Below are positions 1 through 6,499 of a stretch of DNA of 9,069 bases, in pieces; the first letter of the stretch is position 1; the number at the start of each line of letters is the position of its first letter. The notes below the pieces were generated by a model, which saw nothing but the letters and a program-made list of their open reading frames with translations, did no database searches and was not told the origin of the DNA. The position numbers were made by a program, and so were the translations under genes. The stretch covers positions 1-9,069 of the forward strand of contig DATIJQ010000072.1 of the NCBI GenBank assembly GCA_035478375.1, written 5' to 3'. Source of the stretch: DASTDY01 sp035478375 (lineage in GTDB: Bacteria; Patescibacteriota; Saccharimonadia; Saccharimonadales; EFPC-124).

Positions 1-55
1 GACGGCCGAGACAGTTCAATTCCTGGAAAGCCAGAAAATGGCTAACCGAACTTTT

Positions 56-88
56 AAAAAAGCCCTCACTACATCTGTTATCGAGGGC
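56..88 (-). terminator. Intrinsic terminator of tRNA-Trp
   Basis: On the minus strand a 6-bp GC-rich stem (GCCCTC at 83-88 pairing with GAGGGC at 62-67) with a 15-nt loop is followed directly by six T residues (56-61). It lies about 33 nt downstream of the tRNA-Trp 3' end, as expected for a single-tRNA transcription unit. The large loop makes it weaker than the other T-tract terminators in the window. Confidence 0.75.
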
Positions 89-121
89 AATTCCGAACTC
101 ATAAATCAATTACGTCCTATA

Positions 122-198
122 TGGCAGGGGCAGCAGGATTCGAACCTACGACACCTGGTTTTGGAGACCAGTGCTCTACCGGGCTGAGCTATGCCCCT
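122..198 (-). tRNA. tRNA-Trp (anticodon CCA)
   Basis: The minus strand folds into a full cloverleaf. The acceptor stem AGGGGCA (192-198) pairs perfectly with TGCCCCT, U8-A9 is followed by the D-stem GCTC, and the anticodon arm is CTGGT-CTCCAAA-ACCAG, giving anticodon CCA. The T-arm contains GGTTCGAATCC. The discriminator is G73, usual for bacterial tRNA-Trp, and the 3' CCA is encoded at 122-124. A CCA anticodon reads UGG only, which fits the use of TGA as a stop in several genes of this window. It appears to be transcribed alone, from an extended -10 promoter at 210-218 to the terminator at 56-88. Confidence 0.97.
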
Positions 199-209
199 AC
201 GTCCGCACA

Positions 210-218
210 ATTATATCA
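210..218 (-). promoter_or_regulatory. Extended -10 promoter of tRNA-Trp
   Basis: On the minus strand the sequence TGATATAAT (218 down to 210) is a perfect TATAAT box preceded by the TGn extension. No good -35 is visible; the best is GGAACA at a 16-nt spacing. Transcription would start near position 203, a few nucleotides before the tRNA 5' end at 198. A TGn element commonly compensates for a poor -35. Confidence 0.7.
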
Positions 219-246
219 TAAATGCAGCTGTTGTTCCCAGGGGAGT

Positions 247-270
247 GCCGACCGGGGTGGCCCGGTCGGC
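247..270 (-). terminator. GC-rich hairpin after the phosphatase gene, no T-tract
   Basis: A perfect 10-bp inverted repeat, GCCGACCGGG (247-256) and CCCGGTCGGC (261-270), encloses a 4-nt loop. It begins 15 nt beyond the stop codon of the minus-strand phosphatase gene. Neither side has a run of T, so it is not a classical intrinsic terminator. It may be a U-less terminator or a 3'-end stabilising structure. Its position between this gene and the tRNA-Trp promoter favours a termination or insulation role. Confidence 0.55.
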
Positions 271-285
271 GTGCGGCTGCTGGAC

Positions 286-1125
286 TCAGAGGTCGTCTAC
301 ATTGTAGGCCTGGCATTGCCCGATCACACTCACCGCTTGGTTGTGCACGCTCCCATTGGTAGCAAGCATGCCGTTAATGCGCTGGTCGTATCGTTGCCAG
401 TGGCCCTTCAAATCGGTTACTTTGCCGCCAGCCCCTGCAATAATCGGCAAGAGAGGGGCGGCATCCCACGGCGAATTGAACGGTAAAATAGCAGCCACGG
501 TATAGCCCATTGCGACCGTCAACCCATTGTACACCGCCGAATTTGTGTTAAAAGTGGTGCCGCCGCGAGCAAGCAGCTCGCGCGTAAGGCCGACCGTGTC
601 GTATGCACCGACGGTCATGCCAAAGAGGGCCGTCTTGCCCTCCCCCAGGTTGCTGGTCCGGTTGACCTGTAGTTCGCCGCTTGCGCCACGGCTGTTTGTC
701 CAGTACGCTTTGCCGCCAACTACGGCGTGATAGGTGGTGCCCGTGTGCGAATCATGCACCACGCCAAGCACCGGCTTGCCACCTTCGACCAGTGCCAAAG
801 CAAAAAGATTGATGGGCACGCCGGCAGCATTTAGCCCTGATCCGTCATTGGGGTCACAGACCCACACGCGGTCGGTTGGGTCGTCGCCAGTGCCCCAGTC
901 GTGGGTATCGTCTTCTTCGCCGAGCCACCGTTCGCCTGGCCGTTCATTACGTACCATTTGAGCGATTACAGTGTTTACGGCGATATCGGCCCGCGTTACA
1001 ATCGTGCCGTCTGGCTTGCGCCGCTGGTTATTGCCTCCTTTACGAAAATGCGCTTGCGTAAGGTCGCCGGCAATTATTGCCATGCGCCGGGCAAAACCCA
1101 ATTCTGCAACGTACTGAGTTGTCAA
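286..1125 (-). CDS. Inositol-monophosphatase-family phosphatase
   Basis: Predicted 279-aa cytosolic Mg2+-dependent sugar- or polyol-phosphate phosphatase of the IMPase/FBPase/HisN superfamily, of usual family length. In order it shows K37-P-D-G with VTRAD (residues 43-47), GEE (69-71, metal ligand E70), DPNDGS (91-96, metal ligands D91 and D94) and SPWDA (218-222, metal ligand D221) followed by AGAGG. The start is TTG at 1123-1125, because a perfect AAGGAGG (1131-1137) sits 5 nt upstream and a -10/-35 pair lies just beyond. In-frame ATG codons further upstream lack ribosome sites and would run into the divergent gene. It is a lone minus-strand gene with its own promoter. The substrate cannot be told from sequence: inositol phosphate, histidinol phosphate, fructose bisphosphate and PAP are all possible. 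A 60-nt sample (601-660) has 39 G+C, richer than the neighbouring operon. Confidence 0.9.
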   Translation of the reverse strand: MTTQYVAELGFARRMAIIAGDLTQAHFRKGGNNQRRKPDGTIVTRADIAVNTVIAQMVRNERPGERWLGEEDDTHDWGTGDDPTDRVWVCDPNDGSGLNAAGVPINLFALALVEGGKPVLGVVHDSHTGTTYHAVVGGKAYWTNSRGASGELQVNRTSNLGEGKTALFGMTVGAYDTVGLTRELLARGGTTFNTNSAVYNGLTVAMGYTVAAILPFNSPWDAAPLLPIIAGAGGKVTDLKGHWQRYDQRINGMLATNGSVHNQAVSVIGQCQAYNVDDL

Positions 1126-1130
1126 TGAAC

Positions 1131-1137
1131 CCTCCTT
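1131..1137 (-). promoter_or_regulatory. Shine-Dalgarno fixing a TTG start
   Basis: Minus-strand AAGGAGG lies 5 nt before the TTG at 1123-1125. It is a perfect match to the anti-SD core and decides that the phosphatase gene begins with the rare TTG codon and not with the ATG at 1158. Confidence 0.85.
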
Positions 1138-1156
1138 GGTCGTGTAGCCTACCCGC

Positions 1157-1185
1157 ATGGTAAGAAGTAAAAAATTATTTGTCAA
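1157..1185 (-). promoter_or_regulatory. Sigma70-type promoter of the phosphatase gene
   Basis: On the minus strand a perfect -35 TTGACA (1180-1185) is separated by 17 nt from the -10 TACCAT (1157-1162, four of six consensus bases). Transcription would start near 1150, giving a leader of about 25 nt that contains the AAGGAGG ribosome site. It faces away from the plus-strand operon promoter at 1201-1229. Confidence 0.75.
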
Positions 1186-1200
1186 ACAACGTGCTAGCGA

Positions 1201-1229
1201 TTGCCAGGGAACGCGCCTACGCTTATAAT
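1201..1229 (+). promoter_or_regulatory. Sigma70-type promoter of the glycan operon
   Basis: TTGCCA (1201-1206) and a perfect TATAAT (1224-1229) are separated by exactly 17 nt. Transcription would start near 1235-1238, essentially at the first ATG of the glycosyltransferase, so the mRNA is probably leaderless. Its -35 lies 15 nt from the -35 of the divergent phosphatase promoter, so one bound protein could influence both. No clear operator palindrome was found between them. Confidence 0.8.
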
Positions 1230-1237
1230 GAGTGGCA

Positions 1238-2419
1238 ATGGTAACTGGTTGGGGTCCAAAGAAAATTTTGATGTTAGGCTGGGAATTGCCGCCGCACAAC
1301 AGCGGTGGTTTAGGTGTCGCCTGCTACAATATGTGCCAATCGCTGGCCAAGTGTCATAACTTAGAGATTGAGTTTGTGGTGCCCTATAAATTGTCAGAAC
1401 AACCAGAGTTTATGACCGTGCATAGCGTGACAGACCTACCGGCGCCGGATGTCCAACACGGCGCGTACAATTCGCAGTCACCGGAGGTACATGCGCAGCA
1501 AACAGCGTACGTGGCTTTTGTAGAGAAGTTGGTGTCGCGCAATGATTACGATGCGGTGCACGCGCACGATTGGCTCACCTTCCGCGCCGGCCTACGCGCC
1601 AAAGCCCTCACCGGCAAACCACTTATTGCCCATGTGCATGCCACCGAATTCGACCGCGCCGGCGCTCACCGTGGCAACCAACTAGTGCACGAAGTCGAAC
1701 AACAAGCTTTGCTACTAGCCGACGCCATTGTGGCCGTCAGCACCTTTACTAAAGATATAATTATGCGCGAATATGGCATTCCGGCCAGCAAAATCCAAGT
1801 CGTGCACAACGCCATAAATCCAGCGGATTACGCGGCGGTCAGTCTGCAAAACGATTATCGTTATTTAGAAGAAATGAAAGCCATGGGCTACAAAGTTGTC
1901 GTAAGTTTGGGTCGCTTAAGCTTGCAAAAAGGCATTCCCCACTTGTTGCGCGCCGCAAAATTAGCGCTCCAAAAACAACCTAAGCTGCTCTTTTTGATCG
2001 TTGGTGATGGCGAAATGCGCAGCGAGGTCATAGAAACGGCCGCCAACTTAGGTATCACCAAAAACGTTATTTTTACTGGCTTTTTACGCGGCAAGCAGTG
2101 GCGAGATTCGTACACAATTGCCGATATGTTCGTTATGCCATCTGTGTCAGAACCCTTTGGGCTGAGCGCGCTCGAAGCCGCTGGCGCAGGCACAGCCGTG
2201 TTGCTCAGCAAACAATCTGGCGTTAGCGAGGTGTTGCGCCACACCATGCAGTTCGATTTTTGGGACATAACTAAACTCGCCAGCCAAATTGTAGCCATTG
2301 CCAACTACCCCGTTTTACACGCCGAACTCGCTCAAAATGTACAAAACGAAGCCCGCGATTTAACCTGGGACAATACCGTCGCGAAGTTCCAAAACTTATA
2401 CGCCGGAGTCAACGCATGA
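1238..2419 (+). CDS. GT4-type glycosyltransferase, glycogen-synthase-like
   Basis: A 393-aa GT-B fold glycosyltransferase, likely cytosolic and likely elongating alpha-1,4-glucan from a nucleotide sugar. The N-terminal Rossmann half opens with KKILMLGWELPP and a GGLG loop (residues 23-26), then HAHDW (108-112) and HVHATEFDR (132-140), typical of glycogen/starch-synthase-like GT4 proteins. The C-terminal half has GRLSLQKG (225-232) and the EPFGLSALEA donor-binding motif with the E-x7-E pair (E305, E313). The donor (ADP- or UDP-glucose, or glucose-1-phosphate-derived) is not readable. An in-frame GTG lies at 1232, but the -10 box ends at 1229, so ATG 1238 is preferred; no strong SD precedes either. 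It is the first gene of the operon, and its stop overlaps the next start (ATGA, 2416-2419). A trehalose- or lipid-directed GT4 is a less likely alternative, given the GH57 and GH15 partners. Confidence 0.88.
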   Translation: MVTGWGPKKILMLGWELPPHNSGGLGVACYNMCQSLAKCHNLEIEFVVPYKLSEQPEFMTVHSVTDLPAPDVQHGAYNSQSPEVHAQQTAYVAFVEKLVSRNDYDAVHAHDWLTFRAGLRAKALTGKPLIAHVHATEFDRAGAHRGNQLVHEVEQQALLLADAIVAVSTFTKDIIMREYGIPASKIQVVHNAINPADYAAVSLQNDYRYLEEMKAMGYKVVVSLGRLSLQKGIPHLLRAAKLALQKQPKLLFLIVGDGEMRSEVIETAANLGITKNVIFTGFLRGKQWRDSYTIADMFVMPSVSEPFGLSALEAAGAGTAVLLSKQSGVSEVLRHTMQFDFWDITKLASQIVAIANYPVLHAELAQNVQNEARDLTWDNTVAKFQNLYAGVNA

Positions 2420-3633
2420 GCCGCACCATCTGCCTGTACCTGCACGTGCACCAGCCTTACCGCGTGCGCGACTACACCATTTTTGACGCCGGTGTCGACA
2501 GTAATTATTGGTTGAGCGACGGGCTGGCCAGCAACAAATATATCATCCGCAAAGTGGCCGAAAAATCATACCGGCCAACAAACGCACTGCTTAAAGATTT
2601 GCTGATGCATTACAAAAACTTTAGTCTCAGCCTGTCCATCACCGGCACATTGCTGGAGCAATTAGAACAGTGGGCGCCCGATGTCATCGATGATTTTAAA
2701 ACGCTGGTCGCCACCGGCCGGGTCGAAATTTTGGCCGAAACGTTTTACCATTCACTCGCCTTCTTTTATTCGCCAGCCGAATTTGCGCGCCAAGTCGACA
2801 TGCACACTCAAAAAATCCAAGATGTTTTTGGTGTCACGCCCAAAGTACTGCGTAACACAGAACTCGCCTACAATGACGAACTCGCCCAGTGGGCTGACCA
2901 CGCTGGTTTTAAAGGTATTATTACCGAAGGTTGGCCAGCTATACTAGACTGGCGTTCGCCCAATTTTATGTACCGACCGACAAACACGCAAAATATTAGG
3001 CTGTTGCTTAAAAACTTTAAACTCAGCGACGATATTGCCTTTAGATTTGGCGACCGCAACTGGCGTGAATGGCCGCTGACCACCGAAAAGTTCAGCCATT
3101 GGATTAACAGCTTGCCGCCCGACCAGCAGCTTATTAACCTATTTATGGACTACGAAACCTTTGGCGAACACCAATGGGAAGACAGCGGTATTTTTGGCTT
3201 CTTACGTCAATTGCCGGCCGAATTCTTAAAGTTACCCGACAATAATTTTATGACGCTGAGCCAAGCCATTGACGCCTACCAACCCGCCGACAGCCTGCAC
3301 TGCCCGCGCACTATCACCTGGGCCGATAGCGAGCGCGACCTGACTGCTTGGTTGGGCAATGGCATGCAAACCGAAACTATCAAACAAATTTACGAAATCG
3401 AGCAACAAATTTTGGCCACCAACGACCAGAGACTTATCGAGGATTGGCGTCGCTTGCAAACCTCTGACCACTTTTATTATATGTGCACAAAATGGTTTAA
3501 TGATGGTGATGTACATGCGTATTTTAGTCCGTACGGCTCGCCCTACGACGCTTTTATGTACTACAGTAACGCGCTTAAAGACCTGCAGTTGCGGTTAGCC
3601 CGCAAACGCCAGGGTGTGGAGGATTTAGCGTGA
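2416..3633 (+). CDS. GH57 alpha-amylase / glucanotransferase-type enzyme
   Basis: A 405-aa glycoside hydrolase family 57 protein with no signal peptide, so predicted to hydrolyse or rearrange alpha-1,4-glucan in the cytosol by a retaining mechanism. The GH57 motifs appear in order: HQP (residues 12-14); GRVEILAETFYHS (101-113); RNTEL with the expected nucleophile E149 (146-150); MDYETFGEHQW with the expected acid/base D245 (244-254); and HFYYMCTKWF (352-361). Length and the NTE form of motif 3 recall, from memory, the archaeal alpha-amylase group of Methanocaldococcus jannaschii, not the longer branching enzymes. Start ATG 2416 overlaps the previous stop by 4 bp and has GGAG 7 nt upstream. 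Amylase and 4-alpha-glucanotransferase activities cannot be separated from sequence alone. Confidence 0.92.
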   Translation: MSRTICLYLHVHQPYRVRDYTIFDAGVDSNYWLSDGLASNKYIIRKVAEKSYRPTNALLKDLLMHYKNFSLSLSITGTLLEQLEQWAPDVIDDFKTLVATGRVEILAETFYHSLAFFYSPAEFARQVDMHTQKIQDVFGVTPKVLRNTELAYNDELAQWADHAGFKGIITEGWPAILDWRSPNFMYRPTNTQNIRLLLKNFKLSDDIAFRFGDRNWREWPLTTEKFSHWINSLPPDQQLINLFMDYETFGEHQWEDSGIFGFLRQLPAEFLKLPDNNFMTLSQAIDAYQPADSLHCPRTITWADSERDLTAWLGNGMQTETIKQIYEIEQQILATNDQRLIEDWRRLQTSDHFYYMCTKWFNDGDVHAYFSPYGSPYDAFMYYSNALKDLQLRLARKRQGVEDLA

Positions 3634-5582
3634 CACGACCCCTGTTACTCAGCAATGGCCACTTGCAAGTTGGCATCAACCTGTTTGGTATGGTGCACGA
3701 CCTTTATTACCCGTGGGTCGGTTACGAAAACCATGCGCGTGCTGGCAATATGCGCCACCGGGTTGGCGTTATGGTCGACGGTAAGTTCAGTTGGTTCGAT
3801 GATGGCAGCTGGCAATTTACCATGCGTTACCAAAGCCGCACTCAAATCGGACACACCACAGCACGCAATGATCATTTAGAAATCATTGTTGAACTGCTCG
3901 ATTGCGTCGCCCAAGACGACAATGTATTTTTGCGCAATATCCACATTATAAATACCACCGACCGTGACCGCGAAGTTAAACTATTTATGCAGCAAGCCTT
4001 TTTAATAAGCGCCAGCCTTAATGGCGACACGGCGCAGTTCTTGCCCAATGAGCCAGCCATTCTGCATTTTAAGGGTCGTCGTAACTTTATCATTAGCGGG
4101 CAAGACCAACACGGCAAACCGTTTGACCAACATGCCATTGGACTGTTCGAAACAGATGGCCACGAGGGTACGTTCCGTGACGCCGAAGACGGCTGGTTGT
4201 CTAATAACGAAGTAGAATTCGGCAAAGTAGATTCTGTTATTGGGTTTACAAGCCACATTGCCCCTCTCGATTCGGCTCGATTTGAATACTGGCTAGCCGC
4301 CGGTAAGAGCCAGTGGCAAGCGCTAGAAATACACCGCAAAGTGCAAGCCGAAACAACGTTGCCGTTTTATTCGCAAACGCAGCGCCACTGGCAACGGTGG
4401 CTCGGGCCAGCCGAAAAATTCTTAATACATGTGCAAGATAGTAACTTGCATAACGCCTTTCGCAGTAGTCTTTTTGTGCTCAAATCGCACATCGACCACA
4501 ATGGCGCGGTTATGGCGAGTACCGATACGGCTATGCTTAATTATCGTCGCGATTCATACGCTTACTGCTGGCCGCGCGACGCAAGTTTTGCATTGTGGCC
4601 ACTGTTGCGTATGGGATATAAAAGCGAACTTAAACATTTCTTTACCTTTTGCCGTGACGTTTTAAGCCCAGATGGTTTTTTGCTACAAAAATTCCGTCCA
4701 GACGGCGCCGTTGGCAGTACGTGGCTGCCGTATGTCATTAGTGGTCGCGTTATCCCACCAATTCAAGAAGACGAAACCGCCATAGTCATATGGTTATTCG
4801 GCGAATACATCGCCAAAAGTAAAGACCGCGCCTTGCTGGTTGAGTTTTATAGTTCATTAGTCGTGCCGGCCGCAAACTTTATGGCCAGTTATATTGATGA
4901 AACCACAAAATTGCCCCACGCCAGTTACGATTTGTGGGAAGAAAAATTCTTAACCACTACTTATACGGCTGCAACCGTATACGGCGCACTAAATGCCGCT
5001 GCCAAAATGGCCGAACGGTTGCACAAACAAAGTGACGCCGTCCGCTGGCAAACCGTAGCCGAAGAAATACAGCAAGCTGCCCAAAAACTCCTATTTAATA
5101 CGGAACGCGGCTTTTTTTACAAAGGTTTTATTAACGATCAACAAAAAGGGTTGGTGTACGATGGTACGATTGACGCTTCGAGCTTTTATGGAGCGTTTAT
5201 GTTTGACCTTTTCCCTATTGGTAGCCAAGAACTAATAACAGCCGCGCAAACAATGGCAACAGCCTTTGCCTTTACCGATGGGCCAACATATGTACAACGT
5301 TACGAGCGCGACCAATACTATACAACCAATCCGACTGGTATGGGCAACCCATGGTTTGTAACATCACTCTGGGCTGCTGAATACGATATGCAGACCGGCA
5401 ACATGGCACGCGCCAAAAAAACCATAGAATGGGTACGGAATTGCATGCTGCCGACTGGCGTTTTGTCAGAACAAGTCCACCCAGACAACAGCACATTTGC
5501 ATCTGTTGCGCCGTTAACGTGGAGCCAAGCAGAATTCCTTACTAGTATCATAGATTTACATATGTATGGAGGTGCAGAATGA
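3630..5582 (+). CDS. GH15 glucoamylase-type glucoside hydrolase
   Basis: A 650-aa GH15 enzyme, the usual size of the cytosolic prokaryotic type, predicted to release glucose from the non-reducing ends of alpha-glucans with inversion. The first ~260 residues form the N-terminal beta-sandwich-like domain; the rest is the (alpha/alpha)6 barrel. Visible motifs are YCWPRDAS (312-319), DLWEE with the expected general acid at E437/E438 (434-438), NPTGMGNPW (567-575) and SEQ with the expected base E614. No signal peptide is present. The start is GTG 3630, overlapping the GH57 stop (GTGA) with GGAGG 7 nt upstream, so translation is likely coupled. GH15 also contains trehalases and other alpha-glucosidases, so exact specificity is open, but the GT and GH57 context favours glycogen or maltodextrin. 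Confidence 0.92.
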   Translation: MTRPLLLSNGHLQVGINLFGMVHDLYYPWVGYENHARAGNMRHRVGVMVDGKFSWFDDGSWQFTMRYQSRTQIGHTTARNDHLEIIVELLDCVAQDDNVFLRNIHIINTTDRDREVKLFMQQAFLISASLNGDTAQFLPNEPAILHFKGRRNFIISGQDQHGKPFDQHAIGLFETDGHEGTFRDAEDGWLSNNEVEFGKVDSVIGFTSHIAPLDSARFEYWLAAGKSQWQALEIHRKVQAETTLPFYSQTQRHWQRWLGPAEKFLIHVQDSNLHNAFRSSLFVLKSHIDHNGAVMASTDTAMLNYRRDSYAYCWPRDASFALWPLLRMGYKSELKHFFTFCRDVLSPDGFLLQKFRPDGAVGSTWLPYVISGRVIPPIQEDETAIVIWLFGEYIAKSKDRALLVEFYSSLVVPAANFMASYIDETTKLPHASYDLWEEKFLTTTYTAATVYGALNAAAKMAERLHKQSDAVRWQTVAEEIQQAAQKLLFNTERGFFYKGFINDQQKGLVYDGTIDASSFYGAFMFDLFPIGSQELITAAQTMATAFAFTDGPTYVQRYERDQYYTTNPTGMGNPWFVTSLWAAEYDMQTGNMARAKKTIEWVRNCMLPTGVLSEQVHPDNSTFASVAPLTWSQAEFLTSIIDLHMYGGAE

Positions 5583-6241
5583 ACAAATTGCGCGCGCACC
5601 TTTCGGTTCTAAACGACGCAGCAACACGGCGGACTATTCACCAATTCGCCAGCAAATACCATTTAGTTTATTTTGGCGCTGTTGATTCGCGCGAAGACGA
5701 ACACCAGTTGGTGCGCGGTGTAACTGTTTCAACGCGCCACATAGACAACCACTACAGCGTTGGCACGTTCGATGGCCACGACATTATGTTTGTGCAGCGG
5801 CGCAACACGCTTACCTTCCCGGGTAAGCCCGACGCCGAACACAAGTGGCTTATTATGCAAATCGACCTCAAGCGCGGTGGCATGCCACACCTTTTTATAG
5901 AAGCCCACAGGCACAGCGAAACGTTTTACGCCAATATGTTTATTGCCACACCGCAGTTCCAAGATATAACAAGTTCGGTAACGACGCGCGATCCGCAATT
6001 TGCCAAGCAGTTCAACATTTTTGCAAAACCACAAGAATACGCCAAGGTTGGCGCTGTACTACTGCCCGAAATTACTCAAACAATTGCGCAGCATTTTAGT
6101 CAGTTCGATTACGAAATTATTGATGACCGCGTGTACGTTTACTCCACCGCCAATGTGGTAACTCTGGCTATTTTGCAAGAAATGCTGCGGGTTAGTTTGT
6201 GGCTGGCAAATACGCTCAATTTACTAAAAATCCCCGCGTAG
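5579..6241 (+). CDS. Uncharacterised protein, remotely DUF3137-like
   Basis: A 220-aa protein I do not recognise with confidence. It starts at ATG 5579, overlapping the GH15 stop by 4 bp, with GGAGG 6 nt upstream, so it is translationally coupled to the glucan genes and is the last gene of the operon. It has no signal peptide and no obvious membrane segment, apart from a hydrophobic stretch near the C-terminus (about 197-216). A run of hydrophobic strands (GHDIMFVQRR, KWLIMQIDL, MPHLFIEAH) precedes a segment of the form RDPQFAKQFNIFA, then AVLLPEITQTI and DDRVYVYS. This pattern resembles the end of DUF3137 domains (DPeF-x-rF-x-Vy, tP-x2-m, dgrlyia), a remote inference. No catalytic motif is evident. 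Its stop codon sits inside the loop of the operon terminator. Confidence 0.8.
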   Translation: MNKLRAHLSVLNDAATRRTIHQFASKYHLVYFGAVDSREDEHQLVRGVTVSTRHIDNHYSVGTFDGHDIMFVQRRNTLTFPGKPDAEHKWLIMQIDLKRGGMPHLFIEAHRHSETFYANMFIATPQFQDITSSVTTRDPQFAKQFNIFAKPQEYAKVGAVLLPEITQTIAQHFSQFDYEIIDDRVYVYSTANVVTLAILQEMLRVSLWLANTLNLLKIPA

Positions 6242-6255
6242 ATGCGGGGATTTTT
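6226..6255. terminator. Bidirectional intrinsic terminator
   Basis: A perfect 12-bp stem, AAAAATCCCCGC (6226-6237) against GCGGGGATTTTT (6244-6255), has a 6-nt loop. On the plus strand a T-run follows the GC stem after the operon; on the minus strand the mirror-image A-run provides the T-tract for rpmG, whose stop codon lies at 6257-6259. The TAG stop of the fourth operon gene (6239-6241) falls in the loop. One element can thus end both convergent transcripts. Confidence 0.88.
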
Positions 6256-6256
6256 A

Positions 6257-6427
6257 CTACTTTTTGATTTCGCGGAACAGCGTGTGACGGCGCAGATTTT
6301 TATTGAACAGGTTTAATTCTAGGCGCTCTGGTGTATTTTTGCGATTTTTATCAGACTGCCGGCGCGTTTTTTTGTCGACGGTGCATTCCAATGTAATAAT
6401 AACGTTGTTGCCTTTTTTCTTAGCCAT
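6257..6427 (-). CDS. rpmG: Large-subunit ribosomal protein L33 (bL33)
   Basis: A 56-aa basic protein with the L33 pattern: MAKKKGN at the start, then ITLECT (residues 11-16), NRKNTPERLEL (28-38) and RRHTLFREIKK at the C-terminus. It is a component of the 50S subunit near the E site. Zinc-binding L33 proteins carry two CxxC pairs; here only C15 of the first pair remains and the second pair region reads FNKNLRRH, so zinc binding is not expected. Start ATG 6425-6427 has a weak AAGAGA ribosome site 7 nt upstream. It is monocistronic, with a good promoter at 6466-6494 and the shared terminator at 6226-6255. It is not next to tRNA-Trp or secE, although those genes are neighbours in many bacteria. 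Confidence 0.93.
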   Translation of the reverse strand: MAKKKGNNVIITLECTVDKKTRRQSDKNRKNTPERLELNLFNKNLRRHTLFREIKK

Positions 6428-6456
6428 TTAAAAATCTCTTTAATTTACTCTATAAC
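6428..6456 (+). promoter_or_regulatory. Possible weak promoter for the DUF218-like gene
   Basis: TTAAAA (6428-6433) and TATAAC (6451-6456) are spaced by 17 nt, matching consensus at four and five of six positions. It would start transcription near 6463, some 37 nt before the ATG at 6500. It overlaps the leader of divergent rpmG, so the two units would interfere if both are active. Evidence is the motif match only, in an A+T-rich stretch where chance matches are common. Confidence 0.35.
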
Positions 6457-6465
6457 TGGTGTTTA

Positions 6466-6494
6466 ACTATAGCAGATGTGGCGCAGGAATTCAA
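6466..6494 (-). promoter_or_regulatory. Sigma70-type promoter of rpmG
   Basis: On the minus strand TTGAAT (6489-6494) and TATAGT (6466-6471) are separated by exactly 17 nt, each matching the consensus at five of six positions or nearly so. The start would fall near 6459, giving an rpmG leader of about 31 nt. The promoter covers the region just before and around the possible starts of the divergent DUF218-like gene. Confidence 0.75.
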
Positions 6495-6499
6495 GGGTT

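Noticed and set aside
1..102. Minus-strand frame from ATG 102 with a SecE-like look (FLKVRLAIFWLSRN, stop, TVSAV), tempting because secE often follows tRNA-Trp
   Set aside because: It is interrupted by TGA after 28 codons, lacks the expected proline after Trp, and runs through the tRNA-Trp terminator stem and T-tract. A decayed or frameshifted secE cannot be excluded, but there is too little sequence to support it.
2..187. Open plus-strand frame from the window edge through the tRNA-Trp gene
   Set aside because: The open frame crosses the terminator and the antisense strand of a perfect tRNA; no start or recognisable protein is seen. The final residues are the usual artefact of translating a tRNA.
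1126..1299. N-terminal extension of the phosphatase to an upstream ATG
   Set aside because: It would cross the minus promoter, its leader and the start of the divergent gene, and no ribosome site precedes it; AAGGAGG sits correctly before the TTG at 1125.
2417..5582. Recoded UGA (as in Gracilibacteria/Absconditabacteria)
   Set aside because: TGA is the natural stop of the GT, GH57, GH15 and phosphatase genes at exactly the expected family lengths, no in-frame TGA interrupts a conserved domain, and only a CCA-anticodon Trp tRNA is present here.
6451..6472. Short inverted repeat CTATA / TATAG as a possible operator
   Set aside because: Only 5 bp per arm and fully explained by -10-like elements on each strand.
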